From the NCBI GenBank assembly GCA_020851785.1, contig JADZCC010000072.1:1-53749 (forward strand): a DNA stretch of 53,749 nt. Reading direction: 5' to 3'. Below the pieces are notes generated by a model, which searched no databases, was not told the origin of the DNA, and saw nothing but the letters and a program-made list of their open reading frames with translations. This stretch comes from Anaerolineales bacterium (lineage in GTDB: Bacteria; Chloroflexota; Anaerolineae; Anaerolineales; Villigracilaceae). Shown here one piece after another: positions 24,916-31,893 of the stretch. The translations under genes were made by a program, and so were the position numbers. The number at the start of each line of letters is the position of its first letter. Within the stretch, counting starts at the first letter, position 1.

Positions 24916-25923
24916 ATGCCCCATTCTGTCAATTCGCCTGCCCACCAAACTCCCCCACAAAAAAACATCATCATTGATACCGACCTCTCCTTCGACGATT
25001 ATGTCGCCATCGTTTATCTGCTCGAACACCCAGATGTTAACGTCCGCGCAATTACAGTAGCGGATGGCGTAGCGCACATTCAACCCGGGCTGGAAAATTG
25101 CGCGCGGCTTTTAGCGCTGGCTGGGCAGGCAAATGTTCCAATTGGCAAAGGCGCGAGTCTCCTCTCCAATCAAAATGACTTCCCGCCCTTTTGGCGCTTT
25201 CTAATGGATTACGCCATTCGGATTTTACTCCCCAAGCGTAGAACGCCCGCACATTATCAAGATGCGCCGAATCTGATTCGCGAGCAAATTCTAGCCAGCC
25301 CCACGCCGGTGACGCTCGTGGCCCTCGCTCCCCTAACCAACCTGGCCCTCGCGCTTCAAAGCGACCCAACGCTGGTTAATCAGATTGAGGCCATCTACAT
25401 CAGCGGCGGGGCGTTTACGGTTCCGGGCGTGATTCATACGGACATTCCCTCCAACCCCAACACCGTTTCAGAATGGAATTTTTACACCGACCCGCTGGCG
25501 GCCAAGGTCGTGATTGAATCTGGCGCGCAAATTTTTCTGGTTCCGCTGGACGCAACCCACCTGCAAGGCTCGTCGCCGTTGGCCTTCAGCCACTCTGCAA
25601 TCCAAACGCTGACGAAAGCGCCAGCGCCCAGCCACGTTTGGCGCGTCCTGACGCGCCTGCTCCGTTCGTGGCAATCCAAGATGAAACGCGCTTCCGTTGT
25701 GCCGGTTTGGGATGCGGCAGTGGCCGCGTTGGTCACGAATCCGAACTTGGGGAGTTGGCGGGAGTTAAAAGTATCCGTGGCGTTGGAGCCGCAAGCCAAA
25801 GCCGGGCAAACTTACGAAGACCCAAACGCGCCACATTCCATCCGAGTATGTTTCGGCGGAGATCGGGCGGCGTTTGAAGCGGCCTTCCTAGAGTTGGCGA
25901 AAAACAATCAGCGAGCAAATTGA
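24916..25923 (+). CDS. Inosine-uridine preferring nucleoside hydrolase family protein
   Basis: A 335-residue enzyme that cleaves the N-glycosidic bond of ribonucleosides for purine or pyrimidine salvage. The Ca-binding N-terminus reads IIIDTDLSFDDYVAI (canonical DTDxGxDDxxA, here with Leu-Ser-Phe in the middle). Family strands follow: VTLVALAPLTNLALAL, AIYISGGAF, and the late metal ligand in VPVWDAAVAALV (usually HD, here WD). The replaced His and the altered first loop suggest a divergent substrate. The ATG at 24916 is chosen because AGGA precedes it by 7 nt; a GTG at 24856 would be too far upstream. Confidence 0.82.
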   Translation: MPHSVNSPAHQTPPQKNIIIDTDLSFDDYVAIVYLLEHPDVNVRAITVADGVAHIQPGLENCARLLALAGQANVPIGKGASLLSNQNDFPPFWRFLMDYAIRILLPKRRTPAHYQDAPNLIREQILASPTPVTLVALAPLTNLALALQSDPTLVNQIEAIYISGGAFTVPGVIHTDIPSNPNTVSEWNFYTDPLAAKVVIESGAQIFLVPLDATHLQGSSPLAFSHSAIQTLTKAPAPSHVWRVLTRLLRSWQSKMKRASVVPVWDAAVAALVTNPNLGSWRELKVSVALEPQAKAGQTYEDPNAPHSIRVCFGGDRAAFEAAFLELAKNNQRAN

Positions 25924-25998
25924 GGCTTTTTGTTACTCTTTGAGAGCGGCGCGCGGCTATCCTTGTGAAGAATAAAATTTCAAAAGGAGTATTCAGCT

Positions 25999-26172
25999 AT
26001 GACTTTCACAATTTTGTATTTCGGATTTGCTCTACTCGTCTTGGCGCTCGTCTTCGGAGTCACGTTCAAACTTAAAGGCTGGAAAATTGCGCTCGCGGCA
26101 ACGGGCGGAACTTTCGTCCTCTTTGCGCTGGGGCTGGTTGCGGCGATTTACGCCATCACGAGCGCCATGTAA
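25999..26172 (+). CDS. Small two-helix membrane protein (57 residues)
   Basis: A short frame starting MTFTILYFGFALLVLALVFG, with a basic loop (KLKGWK) and a second helix (LAATGGTFVLFALGLVAAIYA), ending TSAM. AAGGAG lies 10 nt before the ATG, and a -10-like TAAAAT is at 25973-25978. Two hydrophobic segments with a Lys-rich turn predict a hairpin in the membrane with the loop inside. The good Shine-Dalgarno, the promoter-like site and the terminator downstream support a real gene. No family recognised. Confidence 0.6.
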   Translation: MTFTILYFGFALLVLALVFGVTFKLKGWKIALAATGGTFVLFALGLVAAIYAITSAM

Positions 26173-26241
26173 AACAAACAGAGGGGCGAATGTTCAGGGT
26201 GGCGAAGCAAACCTCAGCGCGGGATGAAGCGGGTTTAAATC

Positions 26242-26280
26242 AAAAGGGATAGTCGTTTCAAGACTATCCCTTTTATCTTT
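26242..26280. terminator. Bidirectional terminator between the small membrane protein and mgtE
   Basis: aaaagggatagtc (26242-26254) and gactatccctttt (26262-26274) form a 13-bp perfect stem with a 7-nt loop. T-rich sequence follows on the plus strand and the A-run arm supplies T residues on the minus strand. Confidence 0.9.
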
Positions 26281-27659
26281 TAGAGGAGCGTTCCTTTAAG
26301 GATCGCCGCCGCCACGCTAAAGTAGATGATCAGCCCGGAAACATCCACCAGCGTTGCCACGAACGGCGCGGAGGATGTGGCTGGGTCGAGCCCGGCGCGC
26401 CGCAAAATAAACGGAAGCATGGAACCGGAAAGCGACCCCCACAAAACGATGCCCACCAGCGCGAAGCCGACGGTGAGAGCCAGCAGGAACCAATGCTCGC
26501 CATAAGAGCCAAAGAGTTTGGCCCAGACGCTGATGCGGACAAAACCGATGACGCCCAAAATTGCGCCCAGCGAAAGGCCGGATAAAAACTCACGCCGCAT
26601 GACGCGCCACCAATCTTTGAGAGTCACTTCGCCCAGCGCCATGGCGCGAATGATTAACGTGGAGGCTTGTGAACCGGAGTTACCGCCGCTGGAGATGACC
26701 AGCGGCACAAAGATGGACAAAACCACGGCTTTGGCAATTTCATGTTCAAACTGACCCATTGCGGTGGCGGTTAACATTTCGCTGATGAATAAAATCACCA
26801 GCCAGGTGGCGCGCTTTTGCACCATTTTGGGAATGCCAATTTTCATGTAGGGTTCGTCCAGCGCTTCGGAACCGCCGATTTTGTGGATGTCTTCCGTGGC
26901 TTCTTCTTCGGCCACATCGAGGATGTCGTCCACGGTAACAATGCCAATCAAGGTATCTTCAGCGTCGGTCACGGGCAGGGCGTTTAAGTCTGAGAGCTTG
27001 AATTCTTCAACGGCTTTTTCGCGGTTATCGGTGGCTTTCAGGGCCACAAAGCGAAAGTCCATCAAGTCGGAGATCAAGTCGGTGGGCTGGGCTAAGAGCA
27101 GTTGGCGAATCCGCAGGTCGTCCACCAGTTTATTGCTTTCGTCAATCACATAAATCGAACTCATCGTCTCGCTATCTTTGCCGTAGCGGCGAATATGATC
27201 GAGGGCATAGGCAATCGTCCATTCAGTGCGGACGCGCACAAAATCCGGCGTCATCAAACGTCCAACGGAATCTTCTGCGTAGCCCAGCAGTTGCGAAGCG
27301 ACGGCGCGCTCTTCGGTTGAGAGCAGGCTCAGCAATTGCTGAATCACAGTGGCGGGCAATTCCTCCAGGATGGAAGTACGATCGTCCGGGGACATGGCGT
27401 TGAAGATATTGGCCACATCCTCGCGGGCCATCGCTTTCAATAATTCTTTTTGGCGCTCTTCAGAAAGATAACTAAAGACTCCCGCCGCCTGATCGCGCGG
27501 AAGCAGGCGGAAAATCACCGCTTCCATCTCCGCCGATAATGGCTCCATCAATTCGGCCAAATCCACGGGCGGCCAATTTTTGGTCTCTTCGCGAATGGTA
27601 TTAAAATCGCGGGCTGACACCAACGCCTTGAGGTCAATAATTTTCAATGTTGGATTCAT
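26280..27659 (-). CDS. mgtE: Magnesium transporter MgtE
   Basis: A 459-residue Mg2+ channel. The N-terminal helical superhelix domain (LAELMEPLSAEMEAVIFRLL, then the SPDDRTSILEELP segment) is followed by two CBS domains (about 130-255, including LVDDLRIRQLLLA and LPVTDAEDTLIGIVTVDD), a plug helix and five membrane helices with FVPLVISSGGNSGSQASTL, the conserved pore and Mg-binding stretch. Cytosolic Mg2+ bound to the N/CBS domains closes the pore. ATG at 27659 is preferred over 27665 because AAAGGA then lies 8 nt upstream. A long leader with an M-box riboswitch precedes the gene, so synthesis is also controlled by Mg2+. Confidence 0.95.
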   Translation of the reverse strand: MNPTLKIIDLKALVSARDFNTIREETKNWPPVDLAELMEPLSAEMEAVIFRLLPRDQAAGVFSYLSEERQKELLKAMAREDVANIFNAMSPDDRTSILEELPATVIQQLLSLLSTEERAVASQLLGYAEDSVGRLMTPDFVRVRTEWTIAYALDHIRRYGKDSETMSSIYVIDESNKLVDDLRIRQLLLAQPTDLISDLMDFRFVALKATDNREKAVEEFKLSDLNALPVTDAEDTLIGIVTVDDILDVAEEEATEDIHKIGGSEALDEPYMKIGIPKMVQKRATWLVILFISEMLTATAMGQFEHEIAKAVVLSIFVPLVISSGGNSGSQASTLIIRAMALGEVTLKDWWRVMRREFLSGLSLGAILGVIGFVRISVWAKLFGSYGEHWFLLALTVGFALVGIVLWGSLSGSMLPFILRRAGLDPATSSAPFVATLVDVSGLIIYFSVAAAILKGTLL

Positions 27660-27725
27660 ATCCATTTTCCTTTAAATCAGATGAGATTGCCGCGAGTCCT
27701 ATTTTGGATTGGGACTTAAAACAAA

Positions 27726-27758
27726 AGACTCGCCTGCGTTGGACGAAAAGGCGAATCT
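27726..27758 (-). terminator. Second terminator-like hairpin in the mgtE leader
   Basis: On the minus strand, AGATTCGCC (27758-27750) and GGCGAGTCT (27734-27726) pair with one G-U, and TTTTGTTTT follows. It lies between the small leader frame and mgtE, so it would act as an attenuator. Confidence 0.6.
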
Positions 27759-27810
27759 TTCCACGCTCGGGGTTGCGCGTCATTCCCCCACAGTTTACAA
27801 GCCCGCCAGA

Positions 27811-27918
27811 TCAGCGCGACGCGAAAGGAGGAAACGCAGACAACCAACCGGCGTAAGGGAACGCCCGGCTTTTCGCCTGAGAAAGAAGCAACTGTTTATC
27901 GCCGTTCGCACTACTCAT
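27811..27918 (-). CDS. 35-residue leader peptide candidate in the mgtE leader
   Basis: The minus strand has AAGGAGGTGG, an almost ideal Shine-Dalgarno, placed 8 nt before an ATG at 27918. The frame runs MSSANGDKQLLLSQ, then AKSRAFPYAGW, then LSAFPPFASR and a TGA. It lies downstream of the M-box and its hairpin and upstream of a second terminator-like hairpin, with mgtE starting about 150 nt further on. The position resembles mgtL in the enterobacterial mgtA leader, where translation of a short peptide sets the fate of the transcript. The sequence is unrelated to MgtL. The four aromatic residues and three prolines near the end could matter for ribosome stalling. Function inferred from position only. 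Confidence 0.5.
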   Translation of the reverse strand: MSSANGDKQLLLSQAKSRAFPYAGWLSAFPPFASR

Positions 27919-27982
27919 GCGAACCACCTCCTTGCGTTATGCGTCTGGATTTGCAACTGCATCGCATACCGGCAAAAGGAAA

Positions 27983-28007
27983 GCCTCCCGTTAAAAATCA
28001 GGGAGGC
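27983..28007 (-). terminator. First terminator-like hairpin after the M-box
   Basis: On the minus strand, GCCTCCC (28007-28001) and GGGAGGC (27989-27983) form a 7-bp G+C-rich stem with an 11-nt loop, followed by TTTCCTTTT. It is directly downstream of the M-box aptamer and is the likely expression platform. Confidence 0.65.
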
Positions 28008-28033
28008 GCAAAGGCAGACCTAAAGAACGCACG

Positions 28034-28191
28034 CCTCTCTGGTTGAGCTTTAGCACTGTGTATCGTAGGGAATTGCTCCCAGCCACTTTGAGTGAAGCCT
28101 TAAGCCGACCTCACCTGGTATACCCTTTGGCGTCTTTCGACGTTTCAGGACAATGGCTTGTGTATGCAACAGACGCCTGGCCTAACGAGGA
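28034..28191 (-). ncRNA. M-box (ykoK) magnesium riboswitch upstream of mgtE
   Basis: On the minus strand the region carries the hallmark M-box segments in order: CTCGTTAGG near the 5' end (28191-28182), AAAGACGCCAAAGGG in the middle (28138-28124), AGGTGAGG (about 28116-28109), and ACAGTGCTAAAGCTC (28059-28045) near the 3' end. These match conserved blocks of the B. subtilis mgtE (ykoK) leader, where Mg2+ binding compacts the aptamer and favours termination. A promoter lies just upstream and a terminator-like hairpin 26 nt downstream. The identification is by eye against the known consensus. Confidence 0.9.
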
Positions 28192-28211
28192 CCATTCAAT
28201 TTGCGCTGGGA

Positions 28212-28240
28212 GTTATACACCCGTAAAAAAGCCCTGTCAA
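28212..28240 (-). promoter_or_regulatory. Promoter of the mgtE leader
   Basis: On the minus strand, TTGACA (28240-28235), a 17-bp spacer and TATAAC (28217-28212). The predicted start near 28205 is about 14 nt before the first conserved M-box segment and about 545 nt before mgtE. Confidence 0.85.
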
Positions 28241-28269
28241 GAAAAGCGCGGGGGAATTTTATGCGACGC

Positions 28270-29130
28270 TCAACGCCAAAAAGTCAGGCACAACAACCCA
28301 ACCGTTGCGGCGAAAACGATAAAAGCAGTTGAAGTTAACACACGCCAGTTCGGCTTGCCCCCCAAACGGATGGCATGAAGTTGGAAGGCTTGAAAAACTG
28401 TCAGCGGAAGGATCAAGAAGGCTGTTCCAACCAGCCTCAAAGAAAAGCCAAATAATGGCGCAGAGACAAAAGCCAGATAGGCAAAGGCCAGCAATCCATT
28501 TAGCAAGGGGATGGCTCGTTCCCAGGTTAGCAAGCGAAGGAGCGTGCCACGCTGATACTTTTCATCTTCCGTAAAAGTGGGAAAATTCAACGTGAGGAAG
28601 TACGTCAGCGCCAAAGCCGTTAGCGGCACAATCACGAAGCGCAACAGGCGCGGATCATCTTCGGTTTGGAGCGCAAATCCCAGCGCAGGAGCCAGATAGG
28701 CGATCAGCGCCGCCAAAGTCAGCTCGCCAAAACCATGCCCATTCAGGCGAAAAGGCGGAAGCGCATAAAGGATGGCCAAGCCGATAAACAGAGCCAGGAA
28801 ATAAAAAACAAGGGTCGAAACGGCGTAATTCGTCAGCAAAAGGTAGGAAAAGGTTAAACTGCCCGTTAAAAATATCAGCGCAACATACAGCAGATTGTTT
28901 CGCAGAACTTCTTTTTGTCTGGGAGTTTCTCCAACGACTAGCGGTTCGTTATGCGGACGAAAAACCCCGGCCAGTAAATTCATGCTCATTTGAGCGAAGA
29001 TCAAAACGGATAGGCCCAGCGTAAAAACTGAAAGTCGCAAAGGGTTGTTCAAATAAACGGAAATGCCGCCCCCCAGCGCATAGGTCAGGACGGTTAAGCA
29101 CAACTCCGACGGGCGGATAAATTTAAGCAT
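28270..29130 (-). CDS. UbiA-superfamily prenyltransferase-like membrane protein
   Basis: A 286-residue protein of about eight to nine helices. It begins LKFIRPSELCLTVLTYALGG, the pattern of MenA/UbiA-type prenyltransferases. The second Asp-rich region is recognisable (LNFPTFTEDEKYQRGTLLRL), but the first NDxxD motif is degenerate: MNLLAGVFRPHNEP stands where Mg-prenyl diphosphate is normally bound. The enzyme may use another substrate or be inactive. Active relatives attach prenyl chains to quinone, chlorophyll or lipid precursors. It is the last gene of an SDR-DinB-UbiA run on the minus strand, with gaps of 11 and 22 bases. Confidence 0.7.
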   Translation of the reverse strand: MLKFIRPSELCLTVLTYALGGGISVYLNNPLRLSVFTLGLSVLIFAQMSMNLLAGVFRPHNEPLVVGETPRQKEVLRNNLLYVALIFLTGSLTFSYLLLTNYAVSTLVFYFLALFIGLAILYALPPFRLNGHGFGELTLAALIAYLAPALGFALQTEDDPRLLRFVIVPLTALALTYFLTLNFPTFTEDEKYQRGTLLRLLTWERAIPLLNGLLAFAYLAFVSAPLFGFSLRLVGTAFLILPLTVFQAFQLHAIRLGGKPNWRVLTSTAFIVFAATVGLLCLTFWR

Positions 29131-29152
29131 GTCGCGCCATTGAAAGGGCGTT

Positions 29153-29623
29153 TTAGTTCAGCGCTTTTTTGATGTCGCGGCAATGCGTCTGGTTGTGCAC
29201 GTAGAGCAATTTAATCATTTCGCGCAATGTGGTCACGCCCAAAAAAGGATGACGGCCCGTAAACTCAAGTTCTTCATCTTTCAATCCAGAAGTCCATTGA
29301 ATTGAATCGGCGCGCACCGCCTGATATTGGGTCAGCAATTCGGCGGGCGTCAAGGCTTTCACTTTTTGCTGTTGCGCGGCGTTATAACGATCAATCGAGA
29401 AATCTTCAGCCGCGCCCGCCCCGCCCGTGCGAATCTGCTCAAAGAGTTTGACCAACCCGCGCTCCGCAGTGACGAAATGCGCCAACACATCGCGCAACGT
29501 CCAAAGCTCGCCTTCGGTATAGATTTGCAAGCCCCACTGTTCGGCTGGCAACTCAGAGAAAAAGCGAACCGTCTTTTCGCCTTCGCTTTTTAATTTTTCG
29601 GCAAGGTCGTTAATTTCAGACAA
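29153..29623 (-). CDS. DinB/YfiT-family putative metal-dependent hydrolase or thiol transferase
   Basis: A 156-residue four-helix-bundle protein. The metal-binding His residues are in LRDVLAHFVTAERGL and in the C-terminal LLYVHNQTHCRDIKKAL, the typical triad of the DinB superfamily. Family members act as thiol-dependent S-transferases or hydrolases (bacillithiol or mycothiol linked in some phyla). The substrate is unknown here. It lies between the SDR and UbiA-like genes in an apparent operon. Confidence 0.75.
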   Translation of the reverse strand: MSEINDLAEKLKSEGEKTVRFFSELPAEQWGLQIYTEGELWTLRDVLAHFVTAERGLVKLFEQIRTGGAGAAEDFSIDRYNAAQQQKVKALTPAELLTQYQAVRADSIQWTSGLKDEELEFTGRHPFLGVTTLREMIKLLYVHNQTHCRDIKKALN

Positions 29624-29634
29624 GGGAGAGCCTC

Positions 29635-30354
29635 CTAAATTAAAGAATAGCCGCCATCCACCGCGATGGTTTGCCCGGTGATGTATTCATTCTTGACTAA
29701 AAATTCAAGCGCGGACGCAAGTTCTTCGGCTTTGGCGGCGCGTTTCAGCGGAAGTTTGGTCAGCAACCGATTCCATTCCTCCGCGGTAACGACTTCGGAA
29801 GGGAGCGCCAGGCCGGGGGCAATGGCGTTGACGCGAATCGTCGGCGCAAGCGCGCGCGCCAGGACTTTCGTCAACGATTCCAGCCCGGCCTTGCTGACGG
29901 TGTACGCCGGGTAGCGACTCCAGGCTTTTTGCGCGCCCACATCCGTAATGTTGACGATCAGCCCACCCGTGGTCATTCGTTCGGCGGCTCTTTGGGCCAG
30001 CAAAAATGGGGCGCGTAAATTTAGATCCAAAGCCAAATCCCATTCTGCAGTTTCCATCTCTGTGGGGTTGGCGGCCGTCATCACCGCCGCCGAGTTGACC
30101 AGGACCTTTAACGGCGCTTTGAATTCATCCACCAGCGAAAAAAGAAAATCTATTTTTTCAGGGAGGGTTAAATCTGCGCGAATGGGGAGACACTCCACGC
30201 CGAACGCGCGGATTTCCTTCACGGTATGGTCGGCTTCGTCCGCAGAGCCGCGATAGTGCAAAGCAACGGAATATCCCAAACGGGCAAGTTCCAAAGCAAA
30301 GACTTTTCCCAGCCGATGAGCGGAGCCGGTGACGAGGGCTAAAGCGTTCATCAT
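29635..30354 (-). CDS. Short-chain dehydrogenase, pteridine reductase-like
   Basis: A 239-residue NAD(P)-dependent oxidoreductase. The nucleotide motif reads TGSAHRLGK (about residues 9-17), the TGxxxRxG form found in pteridine reductases and FolM rather than the TGxxxGxG form of FabG. NSAAVMTAANP, the catalytic YPAYTVSK and the C-terminal GQTIAVDGGYSL are present. The arginine in the first motif suggests NADPH. Reduction of dihydropterins is the nearest guess. Two adjacent ATG codons start the frame. TACAAT ends 7 nt before the first, so the transcript may be leaderless. Confidence 0.82.
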   Translation of the reverse strand: MMNALALVTGSAHRLGKVFALELARLGYSVALHYRGSADEADHTVKEIRAFGVECLPIRADLTLPEKIDFLFSLVDEFKAPLKVLVNSAAVMTAANPTEMETAEWDLALDLNLRAPFLLAQRAAERMTTGGLIVNITDVGAQKAWSRYPAYTVSKAGLESLTKVLARALAPTIRVNAIAPGLALPSEVVTAEEWNRLLTKLPLKRAAKAEELASALEFLVKNEYITGQTIAVDGGYSLI

Positions 30355-30361
30355 AATGAGA

Positions 30362-30367
30362 ATTGTA
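30362..30367 (-). promoter_or_regulatory. -10 box of the SDR gene, leaderless
   Basis: On the minus strand TACAAT (30367-30362) ends 7 nt before the ATG at 30354; no Shine-Dalgarno is seen. Confidence 0.45.
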
Positions 30368-30399
30368 CTCGATGGAGCGGAGCGTTATATCATGCCCAC

Positions 30400-30446
30400 G
30401 GTCACAAGTTGCGCTTCCTCACTTCAAAAAGGCGCAATTTGTGACC
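30400..30446. promoter_or_regulatory. Long dyad between divergent genes
   Basis: ggtcacaagttgcgc (30400-30414) and gcgcaatttgtgacc (30432-30446) are complementary at 14 of 15 positions with a 17-base spacer. The right arm ends 8 bases before the TATAAT of the gene at 30467. Symmetry, position between divergent promoters and arm size fit a two-site operator or a cruciform. Confidence 0.5.
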
Positions 30447-30454
30447 GCGCTGGG

Positions 30455-30460
30455 TATAAT
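30455..30460 (+). promoter_or_regulatory. -10 box of the gene at 30467, leaderless
   Basis: A perfect TATAAT ends 6 nt before the ATG at 30467 (taagcc between), with no Shine-Dalgarno. Confidence 0.55.
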
Positions 30461-30466
30461 TAAGCC

Positions 30467-30775
30467 ATGAAAAACATTTGGTATTCCCTCTCGCTTGGCG
30501 ACGGCATGACCGCCGACGAGCCGGCTGAAGAAATTCGCGCGGCATTTCAGGAGTTATACCCAGCCAACGAAGCGAAAGATATTGCCGTTTTTACGCGCAA
30601 CGAATCCGAAGGGCGCCTGCACTGCGCGGTGATTGCGTATTTCTCGCCTGCGGCTGAGGCGTTGGCTTTGCTCTTCGACGCAGAACCCTGCTCCAGTCCG
30701 GTGCGAAGCGGGCTGGGCCTGTTGGCCGGGGATTCTGGAAGTTGGGCCCGGTTGTTTCCAGAATCGGAAGCGTAA
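30467..30775 (+). CDS. Conserved-looking small protein of unknown function (102 residues)
   Basis: The protein begins [20 protein letters not shown] and is an alpha/beta sequence without membrane helices, with a Pro-Cys-Ser-Ser-Pro turn ([14 protein letters not shown]) and an acidic C-terminus (ARLFPESEA). I do not recognise the family. A perfect TATAAT upstream, normal codon use and a gap of only 23 bases to the CDF transporter gene support a real gene that may be co-transcribed with the transporter. Confidence 0.55.
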   Translation: MKNIWYSLSLGDGMTADEPAEEIRAAFQELYPANEAKDIAVFTRNESEGRLHCAVIAYFSPAAEALALLFDAEPCSSPVRSGLGLLAGDSGSWARLFPESEA

Positions 30776-30798
30776 CCTTCAAATCCAAAATTAAGTTT

Positions 30799-31728
30799 AT
30801 GAAAACTTCAAACGGTAGCCGTAATTCGCTGACCCGCTTTGCGTGGCTTTCGATTGGCGCGGCGGTCGCAACGATTTTATTAAAGTCCTACGCATATTGG
30901 ATTACCGGCTCGATTGGCCTGTTTTCAGACGCGCTCGAATCGTTTGTAAATTTGGCGGGCGCCATCATGGCGCTGGCGATGTTGAAAATTGCCGCCCGCC
31001 CTGCCGATGAAGATCATCTGTACGGGCACACCAAGGCTGAATATTTTTCAAGCACGCTGGAAGGGACGTTAATTTTACTTGCCGCGTTGAGCATTGGCTT
31101 TACGGCCGCGCAAAGGCTGATGACGCCCAAGCCGCTCGAAGCCATTGGGCTGGGGGTTGCCGTTTCGTTCCTGGCCGCGCTGATTAATTTCAGCGTCGCG
31201 CAAATTTTATTGCGCGCCAGCCGACGGGAAAATTCAATTACGCTGGAGGCAAATTCACATCATTTGATGACGGACGTGTGGACTTCGCTGGGCGTTATTT
31301 TTAGCATTGGCATCGTAGCGCTGACAGGCTGGGAAATTTTAGACCCCCTTGTGGCTTTGCTGGTGGCGATGAATATCATTTGGTCCGGGTTTCTGATCCT
31401 CCGCAAATCGGTCCTGGGGTTAATGGACGCCGCCCTGCCGCCGGAGGAACAGGCGCTCGTCCATAAAATCCTTGCGAAGCACATGCAAAAGAACGTGCAA
31501 TATCATGCTTTACGCACCAGACAATCCGGCGCGCGCCGGTTTGTTTCTGTGCACGTGCTGGTGCCGGGCTATTGGACGGTGCAACGCGGTCATCAACTTC
31601 TGGAACGCATCGAAGCGGACATGCGCGAGGCTTTGCCATTTGTCACAATCCTGACACATCTGGAGCCATTGAACGACCCGACTTCATGGGAGGATGTAAA
31701 CTTGGATCGTGAAGGACGAAAAAAATAA
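30799..31728 (+). CDS. Cation diffusion facilitator (CzcD/FieF type)
   Basis: A 309-residue divalent metal exporter. Six helices occupy the first 220 residues, with the metal site in [15 protein letters not shown] (helix 2; DxxxS variant of the usual HxxxD/DxxxD) and [13 protein letters not shown] (helix 5). The linker [13 protein letters not shown] between helices 2 and 3 is characteristic. The cytosolic C-terminal domain ([29 protein letters not shown]) binds further ions. It exports Zn, Fe, Mn or Cd; the ion is not resolved. The start at 30799 is preferred over 30742, which lies inside the preceding gene. Confidence 0.9.
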   Translation: MKTSNGSRNSLTRFAWLSIGAAVATILLKSYAYWITGSIGLFSDALESFVNLAGAIMALAMLKIAARPADEDHLYGHTKAEYFSSTLEGTLILLAALSIGFTAAQRLMTPKPLEAIGLGVAVSFLAALINFSVAQILLRASRRENSITLEANSHHLMTDVWTSLGVIFSIGIVALTGWEILDPLVALLVAMNIIWSGFLILRKSVLGLMDAALPPEEQALVHKILAKHMQKNVQYHALRTRQSGARRFVSVHVLVPGYWTVQRGHQLLERIEADMREALPFVTILTHLEPLNDPTSWEDVNLDREGRKK

Positions 31729-31760
31729 AAAGACTTCGTGGAGTTCCACGAAGTCTTTTT
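31726..31760 (+). terminator. Terminator of the CDF gene
   Basis: agacttcgtgg (31731-31741) pairs with ccacgaagtct (31746-31756) around a 4-nt loop, followed by TTTTTAT. An A-run on the left also makes it usable in reverse for any transcript of the minus strand. Confidence 0.92.
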
Positions 31761-31765
31761 ATCAT

Positions 31766-31879
31766 GACTTACGCAAATCAAAATCTTTTGCCGCGAATTA
31801 GGCGAATTTCGCTAATTTCTAAAAACGATTCGCGTGAATTAGCGAAATTCGCGGCTTGGTCTTGGGTTTTGCGTAAGTC
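31766..31879. mobile_element. MITE-like palindromic element of about 114 bp
   Basis: Terminal inverted repeats gacttacgcaaa (31766-31777) and tttgcgtaagtc (31868-31879) are perfect over 12 bp. Inside, gcgaatttcgctaatt (31802-31817) and aattagcgaaattcgc (31837-31852) are perfect over 16 bp. The whole element could fold as one long hairpin. It has no coding capacity. GACTTACGCA ends are known from several IS families and their MITEs (general knowledge). No clear target duplication is visible. It lies in the gap between the convergent CDF and proline dehydrogenase genes. Confidence 0.7.
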
Positions 31880-31893
31880 CTATTTATAAGAAA

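Noticed and set aside
27647..28023. Plus-strand frames of 69 and 104 codons in the mgtE leader region
   Set aside because: They cross the hairpins and the leader ORF on the other strand; composition and lack of a Shine-Dalgarno point to noncoding sequence on this strand.
28043..28378. A 111-codon plus-strand frame over the mgtE leader
   Set aside because: It runs through the M-box, its promoter and the 3' end of the UbiA-like gene on the opposite strand, and carries no family signal.
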